Shown here in pieces: positions 7,738 through 15,230 of a stretch of 15,918 nt of DNA. Position numbers and translations under genes: made by a program. The stretch is from an uncultured Clostridia bacterium. GTDB lineage: Bacteria; Bacillota; Clostridia; Oscillospirales; Acutalibacteraceae. The notes below the pieces were generated by a model. It worked only from the letters and a program-made list of their open reading frames with translations. It was not told the DNA's origin and made no database searches. Each line of letters opens with the position of its first letter. The stretch's first letter is position 1. Location: NCBI GenBank assembly GCA_937884625.1, contig CALGCE010000013.1:1-15918 (forward strand), written 5' to 3'.

Positions 7738-7759
7738 CTGTCTCCCGGAAACGAAAGCG

Positions 7760-8710
7760 TTAAACCTCGGGGTTTGGGGCAGAGCCCCAAGTCTTCAAAG
7801 GATAGATTCCGGTAGTGACATAACCGTAATACTCCTTCGGGGATAATTTTACCAGATCCCACTGGTATCTGTCATTGTTGTAGTAATCTATCCAATCGTG
7901 GATTTTTGCTTTGACTTCGTCAAAAGTTTTCATCATGGCGATTTCATACTTGATTTCGTCCTTCATATGTCCGAAGAAACTTTCCTGCGGGGCATTGTCC
8001 CAGCAGTTGCCTTTGCGTGACATTGATTGAACAAAATGATTATCTTGCAATGCCTTGATGAATGCTTTGCTTGTATAATGACAGCCTTGGTCGCTATGTA
8101 CGATCGTTGTATCGTCAAGTGTGCATTCGTGTTCGGCAACCAACTTTTCAACAGTTCTAAGAACAAATTCCACCTGCAAATTGGTGCTGAGTTCGTAAGC
8201 AAGGATTTCTCTTGTAAATGCATCAAGTATCGTCGAAAGGTAACAAACTCCCGTGTCATAAAAGATGTAGGTTATGTCGGTAAGTAACACTTTTCTCACA
8301 CCGCCGGCAAGAAATTTTCGGTCAACTTCGTTGGGGAAAACTGTATTTGTCTTTAATGCCTTTGCCATCTGACGGTACGGATTCGGTCCTCTGTAGGGGC
8401 ATTTCAAACCGTATTTGTGCATAAGACGGCGTATTTTCTTTAGATTCATTGTGACATTGGTGTGTAATAGACGCATATATATACTTCTTGCGCCTTTGGC
8501 ATAACCTCTGTGCTTGTATGCTTCAAGAATAAGATCAAAGTCGGCTTTGTCGGAATCTTCACGCTTTTGACGGTACGGCTCCGCTGCTATCCATTCGTAG
8601 TAGCCGGAACGTGAAACATTTGCGAGCTCACACATCTTTGCGATGCTCAAAGCATTGTTTTCACGGCAGGTCGCATTGTGGATAATTTCAAACTTTGACG
8701 ATGTAATCAC
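7760..8710 (-). CDS. IS3-family transposase OrfB (DDE integrase)
   Basis: This 316-residue catalytic subunit has an N-terminal HTH_21-like part (MCELANVSRSGYYEWI, about 26-41). The rve-type DDE core follows, with Asp145 (LTDITYI), Asp207 (HSDQG) and Glu243 (NAPQESFFGHMK), giving exactly 35 residues between the second Asp and the Glu. Full length, no interruption, so apparently functional. The start is GTG, overlapping the orfA stop (GTGA). A fused OrfAB is also possible by -1 frameshifting. The last codons contain a perfect hairpin, TTGGGGC-TCT-GCCCCAA (7774-7790). Confidence 0.95.
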   Translation of the reverse strand: MITSSKFEIIHNATCRENNALSIAKMCELANVSRSGYYEWIAAEPYRQKREDSDKADFDLILEAYKHRGYAKGARSIYMRLLHTNVTMNLKKIRRLMHKYGLKCPYRGPNPYRQMAKALKTNTVFPNEVDRKFLAGGVRKVLLTDITYIFYDTGVCYLSTILDAFTREILAYELSTNLQVEFVLRTVEKLVAEHECTLDDTTIVHSDQGCHYTSKAFIKALQDNHFVQSMSRKGNCWDNAPQESFFGHMKDEIKYEIAMMKTFDEVKAKIHDWIDYYNNDRYQWDLVKLSPKEYYGYVTTGIYPLKTWGSAPNPEV

Positions 8711-9135
8711 TTCGCACCGCCCGCTTTCCCACCGTAAGCCTCTTCCACCGAACGAATTTTTTTTAGAAAGTCGTTCTCCTGCTCAAGATAGGTTACCTGA
8801 TGTTCAAGTTCCTTGATTCGTTTTGCCATTTGTGCTTCGGTGCTTGGCGGTGATTGCTTACTCTTGTCTTTCCGTTTGTCTGCAAATCCGGTCTCTCTGT
8901 CCGCACCGTTCATCACAGAACATCGGAAATTCTCAAGCCGTTTTCTGCCGAGTTTTTCAGCATCAAGCCCTGCTTGGGCGAATATTTCCCTTGTGCTTTT
9001 GCCTCTGTAATATTCTTCATAAGCGTGTTGCTTGAATTCCTCAGTAAAGATTACATTCCATTCTGTTGCGTGCTCAATACACTTGTGCTTGCTCAGTTCC
9101 TCAACAAATTCTTTTGACAAAGGGTATCTTTTCAT
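8707..9135 (-). CDS. IS3-family transposase OrfA
   Basis: This 142-residue protein has an HTH domain (about 30-66, FTEEFKQHAYEEYYRGKSTREI region) and a C-terminal leucine-zipper coiled coil (about 103-126, with KELEHQVTYLEQEN). It binds the element's ends and regulates transposition. I take the ATG at 9135, preceded by AAAGG. A longer in-frame ATG at 9180 overlaps the predicted -10 box, so it would not be in the transcript. Confidence 0.88.
   Translation of the reverse strand: MKRYPLSKEFVEELSKHKCIEHATEWNVIFTEEFKQHAYEEYYRGKSTREIFAQAGLDAEKLGRKRLENFRCSVMNGADRETGFADKRKDKSKQSPPSTEAQMAKRIKELEHQVTYLEQENDFLKKIRSVEEAYGGKAGGAK
8757..8764 (-). other. -1 frameshift (slippery) site in orfA
   Basis: Eight consecutive A residues on the minus strand, read as CTA AAA AAA ATT in the orfA frame, contain the classical A-AAA-AAA heptamer. 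After a -1 shift the frame stays open through the end of orfA and enters the orfB frame, which would give an OrfAB fusion transposase as in other IS3 elements. The effect is inferred from sequence only. Confidence 0.75.
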
Positions 9136-9170
9136 TTTGTATCCGACCTTTCCTTTACTTGACCGGATAC

Positions 9171-9179
9171 ATTTTACCA
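9171..9179 (-). promoter_or_regulatory. transposase promoter (extended -10)
   Basis: On the minus strand TGGTAAAAT (9171-9179) gives an extended -10 with no good -35 at the expected place. The start would fall near 9164, about 30 bases before the chosen orfA ATG. Confidence 0.5.
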
Positions 9180-9265
9180 TAAATTCGGACTTTTTTCTAC
9201 TGTACGGTTTTCGGGGTTTTGAGTTCCTTTTTCTGTCCGCTTTTCAGGGACGTTACCTCATTCCC

Positions 9266-9297
9266 CTAAAATCACCCTGTCCGTTTTTATGGGTACA
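9266..9297 (-). repeat. IS right terminal inverted repeat
   Basis: Read inward on the minus strand it starts TGTACCC, has GGACA at offset 16-20 and TGATTTTAG at 9266-9274, matching the left end in these three blocks. Confidence 0.75.
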
Positions 9298-9309
9298 GTT
9301 TACCTTGAC

Positions 9310-9344
9310 ACTAAAAACTAAAAACTAGGAACTAAAAACTACGT
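9310..9344 (+). repeat. heptanucleotide tandem array, five units
   Basis: Five 7-base units lie in register: units 1, 2 and 4 are ACTAAAA, unit 3 is ACTAGGA and unit 5 is ACTACGT. The array lies between the IS right end and the stop of the nucleosidase gene. A shorter piece (ACTAAAA then ACTGTAC) occurs at 7528-7541 on the other side of the IS. Degenerate heptamer arrays are known in other bacteria, notably cyanobacteria; their role is unclear. Confidence 0.75.
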
Positions 9345-9362
9345 TTACATAAATATTTATTG

Positions 9363-10040
9363 TTAAAGCACACCGATAATTTTATCTGCAACTTTAAGAC
9401 ATACGTCACTTGCATCTTTTAGTTCGTCAAAAAATTCTTTCGCACCGCCCGAAAGACCGTCCGACACCGCTTTTAAAAGTAAGCACGGTACACCGTTTGC
9501 CTCGCAGGTAAGGACAATCCCTGCCGATTCCATATCGCAGACATCGCCCTCAAAATCAATATGCATATTATGCTTGTCCTCTGCCTTTGAAACAAATTTA
9601 TCCCCCGAACAACAGGTAACTTTTTTAAGTTCAGGCTCGGTTTCAAGTGCCTTTTTTACAAGTGATAAATCGGTAGGCAGGAAGATTGACGGGTGTTTAT
9701 CCACCTGACCGATTTTAAGGTCTAAAAATTCGGAACAGTCATACCTATAATGAACAACTCTGTCAACAACGCAAATTCTTTGTTTGCTCATATCATCTGT
9801 AAGACCGCCTACAACACCGAAGTTTACTACTACCTCTACACCGCACTTCGTAATTAGATATTGCGTACCGGCAGCCGACGCAATTTCGCCCATTCCCGTT
9901 TGCAGTATGTAAATTTCGCTGTCGCTCTTTTTAACTTTGTAAAGGTTAAAACCTTTCGGACAGTCGAGTTCCTCCCTTTTTGTGTAGTGCTCAAAAATTG
10001 AGTCCATTTCAATTGCCACTATAAGTCCTATTTTTTTCAC
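9363..10040 (-). CDS. MTA/SAH nucleosidase-like protein (nucleoside phosphorylase superfamily)
   Basis: This 225-residue protein has the phosphorylase/nucleosidase fold: GLIVAIEMDS at the start, NFGVVGGL (73-80), the purine/ribose motif DMESAG (169-174) and KAVSDG (190-195). Glu171 and Asp194 correspond to the E. coli MTAN catalytic Glu174 and Asp197. The position of the third key acid, Glu12 in E. coli, appears to be Asp13 here, so the exact substrate is uncertain. The expected reaction is hydrolysis of 5'-methylthioadenosine, S-adenosylhomocysteine or a related nucleoside to adenine. It starts with GTG overlapping the upstream stop (GTGA), with GAGG as ribosome site, and is co-transcribed with the deaminase gene. 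Confidence 0.83.
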   Translation of the reverse strand: MKKIGLIVAIEMDSIFEHYTKREELDCPKGFNLYKVKKSDSEIYILQTGMGEIASAAGTQYLITKCGVEVVVNFGVVGGLTDDMSKQRICVVDRVVHYRYDCSEFLDLKIGQVDKHPSIFLPTDLSLVKKALETEPELKKVTCCSGDKFVSKAEDKHNMHIDFEGDVCDMESAGIVLTCEANGVPCLLLKAVSDGLSGGAKEFFDELKDASDVCLKVADKIIGVL

Positions 10041-11464
10041 TTTAATTCCTCGCTTTCAAGTATGCGGTCTACAAATTCATTCCACAGTTTATTGTAAGCC
10101 TTTAAAGATTTTGATTTTTGTGTTGCGTCAAGTCCGCTGTACATAATCGAGTTTATACCAAACTGCTTAATATCCGCAACGCCTAAATCCCAACCTACTA
10201 TTCCTGCAAAGAAATCGTCCGTAAGGGTTTCGTTTTCCATATATGCAGGGTCGTCCGAACACAAAGACATAGGCATACCCGACCGCAGATACTCGGTTGC
10301 AGGGTGATTTCGTATATCCTTTGCATACCCTAACGCCTGATTGCTTATAGGGCATACTTCAAGACAAATCTCCTCTTTTACATACCTTGCGTGTAAATCG
10401 GGATAGCGGTATAAATTAAGTCCGTGTCCGACACGGGAAACGCCTAATAGGTATGCGTCAATAAGGTTTTCGTTTTGTGCGTTAAGACTTTCTCCCCCGT
10501 GGATATACAGTTTCATATCGGGAAATTGCTTTTTAGCCTTTAAAAGCATAGGTGCAAAGGAATGTAACGGCAGGGATGTGTCCTCCTCGTTTACAAGGTC
10601 AAATCCGATTACGAAATTCGTGATATTATGAGGGTCGCTTTCGTCTTTTACCGTCTCCTGAACGTAGGCGGTGTTTAAAAAGCATTTTTTGGTAAGTTCT
10701 ATGTTTTTGTTATCCGCCTTGACACCGGCACCTATTATCCTTACCGTAAAATACGGATAATCCTTTTTTACATTGTAGTACGCCTGACGCACTACCCTTA
10801 AATAATCTGCACTTTCGTCTATACTGTCGGTCAGCATCATATGTATTTCAACGTGCATAATGTTTCTTTTACAGTAATAACGGAAGGTGTAGTCGTAATA
10901 AACCGATGCAAATTCTGTATTGCTCGACAGTACGGCGTGACGGTCAAACAGTTGCTCAAAAAAGTCCCATATATTAACACCTGAATTTTTTGCCCCTGCA
11001 ACCGTCCAATTTTCGATTAACTCTTCCTTTGTGTAATATCCGCTCTCTATCGCCTCATATACACGCATATATCCCGACGGCACTTTTGTGTCCTCGTCCG
11101 CAACAACAAGGTCATAAGATTTTTTGTCGGTATTTACACAAAACTGTCTGCACTCACAAAGCAACTCTATTAACTCACGGGCGGGCAGAAGTGCCATATC
11201 GTGTACATGGAGGTCTGCACCTTTCGGTAACTCGTTGCAAAAACGGTAAAGAGGGGTTTTTGTCAGTTTGCTGTCGGTCAGAACGGGAATGTCATAGGGT
11301 ATCTTACCGCCGTAACTCTCTGCAAAATCCTTTTTGAGTTTTGTCAGGTATTTGTCTAACTCTAACTCTTTTTCACGCATTACCACACCGAGTAAATTTG
11401 AATTTAAGCCGACTAATTCTTTTCTCTTTTCCTCGTAATTTTCTATCGTAATATCAAAATCCAA
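10037..11464 (-). CDS. adenosine deaminase-family hydrolase (ADA2/ADGF-like)
   Basis: A 475-residue metal-dependent amidohydrolase. Motifs in order are HxH (His86, His88 in GADLHVHDMALLP), HGGE (His322, Glu325), GHG (His347) and SDDP (Asp404, Asp405). These match the zinc ligands and catalytic residues of adenosine deaminase. The long N-terminal region before HxH and the YIHGGES, EVCPISNQ and CSDDPAYME motifs resemble the ADGF/CECR1 (ADA2) branch more than the classical 340-residue enzyme. Unlike ADA2 there is no signal peptide, so it is probably cytoplasmic. The likely product is inosine or a related deaminated nucleoside; the substrate is not certain. The start is TTG with GGTGAG upstream. 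It is the first gene of a two-gene operon, overlapping the nucleosidase by 4 bases. Confidence 0.85.
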   Translation of the reverse strand: MDFDITIENYEEKRKELVGLNSNLLGVVMREKELELDKYLTKLKKDFAESYGGKIPYDIPVLTDSKLTKTPLYRFCNELPKGADLHVHDMALLPARELIELLCECRQFCVNTDKKSYDLVVADEDTKVPSGYMRVYEAIESGYYTKEELIENWTVAGAKNSGVNIWDFFEQLFDRHAVLSSNTEFASVYYDYTFRYYCKRNIMHVEIHMMLTDSIDESADYLRVVRQAYYNVKKDYPYFTVRIIGAGVKADNKNIELTKKCFLNTAYVQETVKDESDPHNITNFVIGFDLVNEEDTSLPLHSFAPMLLKAKKQFPDMKLYIHGGESLNAQNENLIDAYLLGVSRVGHGLNLYRYPDLHARYVKEEICLEVCPISNQALGYAKDIRNHPATEYLRSGMPMSLCSDDPAYMENETLTDDFFAGIVGWDLGVADIKQFGINSIMYSGLDATQKSKSLKAYNKLWNEFVDRILESEELK

Positions 11465-11503
11465 TAAAACTCACCACTTAAAATTTCGTGCCGAAGGCAC
11501 ACC

Positions 11504-11538
11504 TTACTTATTACTTATTACTTCTTACCTATTACCTG
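11504..11538 (+). repeat. heptanucleotide tandem array, five units
   Basis: Five 7-base units are in register: TTACTTA twice, then TTACTTC, TTACCTA and TTACCTG. The array fills most of the space between the tRNA terminator and the deaminase start, so it lies in the operon's leader or promoter zone. It has the same size (5 x 7) as the array at 9310-9344 but a different unit. Confidence 0.75.
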
Positions 11539-11572
11539 AAAAACTCCCCATTCTTTGAATGGGGAGTTTTTT
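11539..11572 (-). terminator. terminator after tRNA-Ala, likely bidirectional
   Basis: A perfect hairpin, ACTCCCCATTC and GAATGGGGAGT around a 3-nt loop, is flanked by A and T runs (AAAAA on one side, TTTTTT on the other). It begins one base after the tRNA 3' end, and the T run exists on both strands. Confidence 0.92.
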
Positions 11573-11573
11573 G

Positions 11574-11646
<73 letters not shown>

Positions 11647-11656
11647 GTATAAATAA

Positions 11657-11685
11657 ATAATAACACACTATCTCTTTAACTTCAA
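11657..11685 (-). promoter_or_regulatory. tRNA-Ala promoter
   Basis: There is a -35 TTGAAG (11680-11685), a 17-nt spacer and -10 TATTAT (11657-11662), 10 bases before the mature tRNA 5' end. It diverges from the manC promoter. Confidence 0.75.
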
Positions 11686-11706
11686 GTATCAATTTATAGT
11701 TTAAAC

Positions 11707-11735
11707 TTTACAAAATTAAAGATTTATGTTAAGAT
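11707..11735 (+). promoter_or_regulatory. promoter of the GDP-fucose operon
   Basis: There is a -35 TTTACA (11707-11712), a 17-nt spacer and -10 TAAGAT (11730-11735) preceded by TGT (extended -10). It leads to manC with a leader of about 25 nt. Confidence 0.7.
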
Positions 11736-11768
11736 ATAAAGTACATTTTGCACCTTTACGGAGGATAT

Positions 11769-13121
11769 ATGTATACTGTTTTATTGTCAGGCGGGTCGGG
11801 TAAAAGACTTTGGCCGTTATCAAACGATTTAAGGTCTAAACAATACATAAAGATTTTTGAGGACGGTAACGGTAAGCGACTGTCTATGGTACAGCGTGTC
11901 GTAGGGCAGTTAAATGATGCGGGTATAAAAGACAACCTTTTTATCTGTGCCGGTAATTCACAACTTGAAATCATCCGTTCGCAGTTGGGCGATATAGGCA
12001 TTGCGGTGGAGCCTGAACGTAAGGACACCTTTCCTGCCGTTGTAATTTCCTGTGCGTACGCACTCTCAAAACTCGGTGCTAAAAGGGACGACTGTATAAC
12101 AGTTTTGCCCGTAGACCCGTATACCGAGGATAAGTATTTCAGTACGGTAAAAACGCTTGAAGAGAAGTTACGGCAAAGTAACGCCGATATAGCGCTTATG
12201 GGGGCGGTGCCTGACAAACCGTCGAGTAAGTTTGGATATATAGTACCCGATAAATTTTATGACGGATATTTCAGTGTAGGCGGTTTTAAGGAGAAGCCCG
12301 ACGCCGATACGGCGGACAAGTTAATAAAAAGCGGAGCACTTTACAATTGCGGAGTATTTTGTTTTAAATTGGGATATATAGCAGGTCTGGTCGAAAAAGA
12401 GGGACTTAAATGCGACTATGATTATATTTATGAGAACTACACCGAACTGCCGAAAACAAGTTTTGATTATAAGGTGCTTGAAAGGTGTAAAAAAATGATA
12501 GCGGTGCCGTTTGAGGGTATGTGGAAAGACCTCGGCACATGGAATACTTTCAGCAGTGAAATGCAGACCGATACAATAGGCTATGCGATAGAAAACGACT
12601 GTAAAAACGTAAAAATCATCAACGAACTTGACATACCGATAATCACGTCGGGCATTGACGGGCAGATAGTGGTTGCAAGTGCCGACGGTATACTTGTCAC
12701 GGGTAAAGAGAGCAGTGAAAAGTTAAAGGGAACGGTTGACAAAATCAAACTCGCCCCTATGTACGAGGAACGTAGATGGGGTACGCTTAAAACGGTAGAC
12801 CGCAGTGACAACAGTATTACAAGACGGGTAAAAATGTTTAAGGGTATGAATTCAAGTCTGCACTACCATAATAAGAGAGATGAAATATGGGTGTTTTTGT
12901 CGGGTAGCGGAGAGATGATTTTGGATAATGAAAGATTCTCTGTGAGTGAGGGCGATACGGTAAAAATACCGAGAGGTGTTAACCATATGATTAGAGCCGA
13001 CGAGGAACTTGAATTTTTAGAGGTGCATATAGGAAAGTCCGAAAGGTCGGATATAAACCGTTTGTCTTTCGATTGGAAACAGACGGTCAAAAATAGCGTT
13101 GAAAAAAGGTGGGGCTTATGA
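11769..13121 (+). CDS. manC: mannose-1-phosphate guanylyltransferase / mannose-6-phosphate isomerase (type II)
   Basis: This 450-residue bifunctional enzyme has an N-terminal nucleotidyltransferase that makes GDP-mannose from mannose-1-phosphate and GTP. Its motifs are [14 protein letters not shown] (5-18), the metal/nucleotide motif PVDPYTED and GFKEKPD. The C-terminal cupin (about 335-430) is the isomerase part, with the metal motif [12 protein letters not shown] (His365, His367). I chose the ATG at 11769 because GGAGG lies 4 bases upstream; an in-frame TTG at 11748 has no ribosome site. The length is close to the usual 460-480. It is first in the manC-gmd-fcl operon; its stop overlaps the gmd start (ATGA). 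No phosphomannomutase gene is in the window. Confidence 0.95.
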   Translation: MYTVLLSGGSGKRLWPLSNDLRSKQYIKIFEDGNGKRLSMVQRVVGQLNDAGIKDNLFICAGNSQLEIIRSQLGDIGIAVEPERKDTFPAVVISCAYALSKLGAKRDDCITVLPVDPYTEDKYFSTVKTLEEKLRQSNADIALMGAVPDKPSSKFGYIVPDKFYDGYFSVGGFKEKPDADTADKLIKSGALYNCGVFCFKLGYIAGLVEKEGLKCDYDYIYENYTELPKTSFDYKVLERCKKMIAVPFEGMWKDLGTWNTFSSEMQTDTIGYAIENDCKNVKIINELDIPIITSGIDGQIVVASADGILVTGKESSEKLKGTVDKIKLAPMYEERRWGTLKTVDRSDNSITRRVKMFKGMNSSLHYHNKRDEIWVFLSGSGEMILDNERFSVSEGDTVKIPRGVNHMIRADEELEFLEVHIGKSERSDINRLSFDWKQTVKNSVEKRWGL

Positions 13122-14203
13122 AAACTGCTTTGATAACGGGAATTAACGGTCAGGACGGTTCGTATTTAGCGGAATTTCTGCTTGATAAAGGGTATAAGGT
13201 GTACGGTATTTTAAGGCGAAGCAGTGTGTCTAATACACAAAGGATAGACCATCTGTTTGTTGACGAACTTATGAAAAAGTGCGGTAGGACTAACCGTCTT
13301 GAACTTTTGTACGGCGATATGACCGACTCGCTTAATATAGTGAGAATAGTAAAACAGACCGAGCCTGATGAAATATATAATTTGGCGGCACAGTCACACG
13401 TTGCGGTGTCTTTCGAGGAGCCCGAGTATACGGCGGACTGTGACGGTTTAGGAACACTTCGCATACTTGAAGCGGTACGCATTTGCGGACTTACCGATAA
13501 AACAAAAATATATCAGGCATCTACTTCCGAACTCTACGGCAAGGTGGAGAAAAAGGGTGTGTCGCTTAACGAGGAGACGCCGTTTCACCCATATTCACCC
13601 TATGCGGTTGCAAAGCAGTACGCATTCTGGATAGTGCGAAACTACCGTGAGGCTTACGGTATGTTTGCCGCAAACGGAATTTTGTTTAATCATGAGTCCG
13701 AACGTAGAGGAGAGACCTTTGTCACAAGAAAAATAACCCTTGCGGCGGCAAGAATTTCTTTGGGACTTATGTCTACCCTTAAACTCGGCAATCTTGACTC
13801 TGTAAGGGATTGGGGATACGCCAAAGATTATGTTCAGTGTATGTGGCTTATTCTCCAACAAGAAACGGCAGAAGATTTTGTTATCGCAACGGGCGAAAAA
13901 AGAACGGTAAGAGAGTTCGTTGAGTGTGCCTTTTTGAAGGTCGGAATAGAGATAATCTGGCAGGGTACCGGGCTAGACGAAAAGGGTATCGACAAAAAGA
14001 CGGGCAAGACGGTAGTTGAGGTAGACGAGCGGTTTTTCCGTCCGTCAGATGTTGACTATCTGCTCGGCGACCCCACAAAAGCCAAAACAAAACTCGGTTG
14101 GAATCCGAGAAGTACGCCGTTTGAAAAACTGGTTGAAATTATGGTTGAAAACGACCTTGAATATGTTAAAAAACAAGGCGAAAATTATTTATCTTTTGAA
14201 TAG
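13118..14203 (+). CDS. gmd: GDP-mannose 4,6-dehydratase
   Basis: This 361-residue extended-SDR enzyme converts GDP-mannose to GDP-4-keto-6-deoxymannose with bound NADP. The cofactor motif is [13 protein letters not shown] (7-19). The catalytic residues are Thr136, Glu138, Tyr162 and Lys166 (STSELYG and YAVAK). The family motif [14 protein letters not shown] (about 191-206) is present but has Glu195 where most homologues have Pro. The start ATG at 13118 overlaps the manC stop, indicating translational coupling; an in-frame GTG at 13109 is unlikely. It is second step of the pathway and followed by fcl after 11 bases. Confidence 0.96.
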   Translation: MKTALITGINGQDGSYLAEFLLDKGYKVYGILRRSSVSNTQRIDHLFVDELMKKCGRTNRLELLYGDMTDSLNIVRIVKQTEPDEIYNLAAQSHVAVSFEEPEYTADCDGLGTLRILEAVRICGLTDKTKIYQASTSELYGKVEKKGVSLNEETPFHPYSPYAVAKQYAFWIVRNYREAYGMFAANGILFNHESERRGETFVTRKITLAAARISLGLMSTLKLGNLDSVRDWGYAKDYVQCMWLILQQETAEDFVIATGEKRTVREFVECAFLKVGIEIIWQGTGLDEKGIDKKTGKTVVEVDERFFRPSDVDYLLGDPTKAKTKLGWNPRSTPFEKLVEIMVENDLEYVKKQGENYLSFE

Positions 14204-14214
14204 AGTGTGTTTTT

Positions 14215-15168
14215 ATGGATAAAAATTCAAAGATTTACGTTGCAGGACATAACGGAATGGTAGGCTCTGCAATTGTAAGGAACTTAAAAGAAAAGGGCTA
14301 TAATAATATCATTTGCAGAACGTCAAAGGAACTCGATTTAAGACGGCAGGACGAAACCGAGCGGTTTTTTGCACAAGAAAAACCCGAGTATGTATTTTTG
14401 GCGGCGGCAAAGGTCGGCGGAATATCCGCAAACAACACCCACCCCGCAGATTTTATGTATGATAATATGATACTCGAAATGAACGTAATAAATTGTGCAT
14501 TTAAGAATAATGTTAAAAAACTTATGTTTTTAGGCTCTTCGTGTATTTATCCGAGAATGGCACCGCAACCGATTGAGGAAAGGTCGCTTTTAACGGGTCC
14601 GCTCGAACAGACCAACGAGGCGTACGCACTTGCCAAAATATCGGGTTTGCGGTACTGTGAGTATTTAAACCGTCAGTACGGCACCGATTATATAAGCGTT
14701 ATGCCTACCAACCTTTACGGAATTAATGATAACTACCACCCTGAACATTCACACGTTTTACCGGCCCTTATAAGACGTTTTCACGAGGCAAAGGTAAACG
14801 GGGATAAAAGCGTGGTATGTTGGGGTACGGGAAAACCGCTTAGAGAATTTTTGTTTGCCGACGACCTTGCGGACGCCTGTGTATACATTATGGAAAACTG
14901 CTCTGCAAAAGACCTTAATAACGAAACGGTAAATATCGGAAGCGGTAAGGAAGTAACGATAAAGGAACTAGCATTAGCGGTGGCAGATACGGTCGGATTT
15001 AAGGGTGTTATAGAGTGGGACGAAACAAAACCCGACGGAACGCCGAGAAAACTGCTTAATGTTTCAAAACTGCAAAAACTCGGTTGGCATTACAAGACAG
15101 AACTTAAAGACGGCATTAAAATAGCCTACGATGATTTTTTAAACGGCAAAACAAGAGCCGAAAGATAA
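14215..15168 (+). CDS. fcl: GDP-L-fucose synthase
   Basis: This 317-residue epimerase-reductase turns GDP-4-keto-6-deoxymannose into GDP-L-fucose with NADPH. The Rossmann motif is GHNGMVGS (11-18). The catalytic residues line up with those of E. coli Fcl with an offset of one: Ser108, Cys110 (GSSCIYP), Tyr137, Lys141 (YALAK) and His180. The family motifs AAAKVGGI and PTNLYG are present. The ribosome site is weak, consistent with coupling to gmd. It ends the operon; no clear terminator hairpin is seen before the rpmH promoter, so some read-through is possible. The presence of this gene means the host can make its own GDP-L-fucose. Confidence 0.97.
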   Translation: MDKNSKIYVAGHNGMVGSAIVRNLKEKGYNNIICRTSKELDLRRQDETERFFAQEKPEYVFLAAAKVGGISANNTHPADFMYDNMILEMNVINCAFKNNVKKLMFLGSSCIYPRMAPQPIEERSLLTGPLEQTNEAYALAKISGLRYCEYLNRQYGTDYISVMPTNLYGINDNYHPEHSHVLPALIRRFHEAKVNGDKSVVCWGTGKPLREFLFADDLADACVYIMENCSAKDLNNETVNIGSGKEVTIKELALAVADTVGFKGVIEWDETKPDGTPRKLLNVSKLQKLGWHYKTELKDGIKIAYDDFLNGKTRAER

Positions 15169-15190
15169 ACTTGTTTTTAGCAAAATTTAG

Positions 15191-15220
15191 TTGACAAAAC
15201 ACCCGCTTATGGTTTATAAT
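15191..15220 (+). promoter_or_regulatory. rpmH promoter
   Basis: A perfect -35 TTGACA (15191-15196), 18-nt spacer and perfect -10 TATAAT (15215-15220). Transcription should start near 15227, giving a leader of about 79 nt. Confidence 0.9.
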
Positions 15221-15230
15221 GCTAAATTGA

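Larger units (their letters stand above)
7568..9297 (-). mobile_element. IS3-family insertion sequence, complete, about 1730 bp
   Basis: The ends are related inverted repeats beginning TGTACCC, like IS3-family ends of the TGTAC...CCC type. Inside are orfA (HTH plus leucine zipper) and orfB (DDE integrase) in overlapping frames on the minus strand, with a slippery A8 run. At 1730 bp it is longer than the usual 1.2-1.6 kb for this family; the excess is the non-coding stretch 7601-7759 with a candidate small RNA. I see no 3-4 bp target duplication: the flanks are GCAG on the left and GTTT on the right. Confidence 0.85.

Noticed and set aside
7422-7862. Minus-strand open frame of 146 residues across the IS end
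   Set aside because: It spans the orfB 3' end, the non-coding IS end, the inverted repeat and a terminator, and has no recognisable motif; it is better explained as chance openness.
9310-9344. Possible CRISPR-like or direct-repeat array
   Set aside because: The period is only 7 bp with no spacers; it is a simple tandem repeat.
9697-9705. DnaA-box-like TTATCCACC
   Set aside because: A single site with one mismatch inside the nucleosidase gene, without a cluster or AT-rich unwinding region; not an origin.
15169-15190. Terminator of the fucose operon
   Set aside because: The short gap before the rpmH promoter has a T run but no convincing stem.
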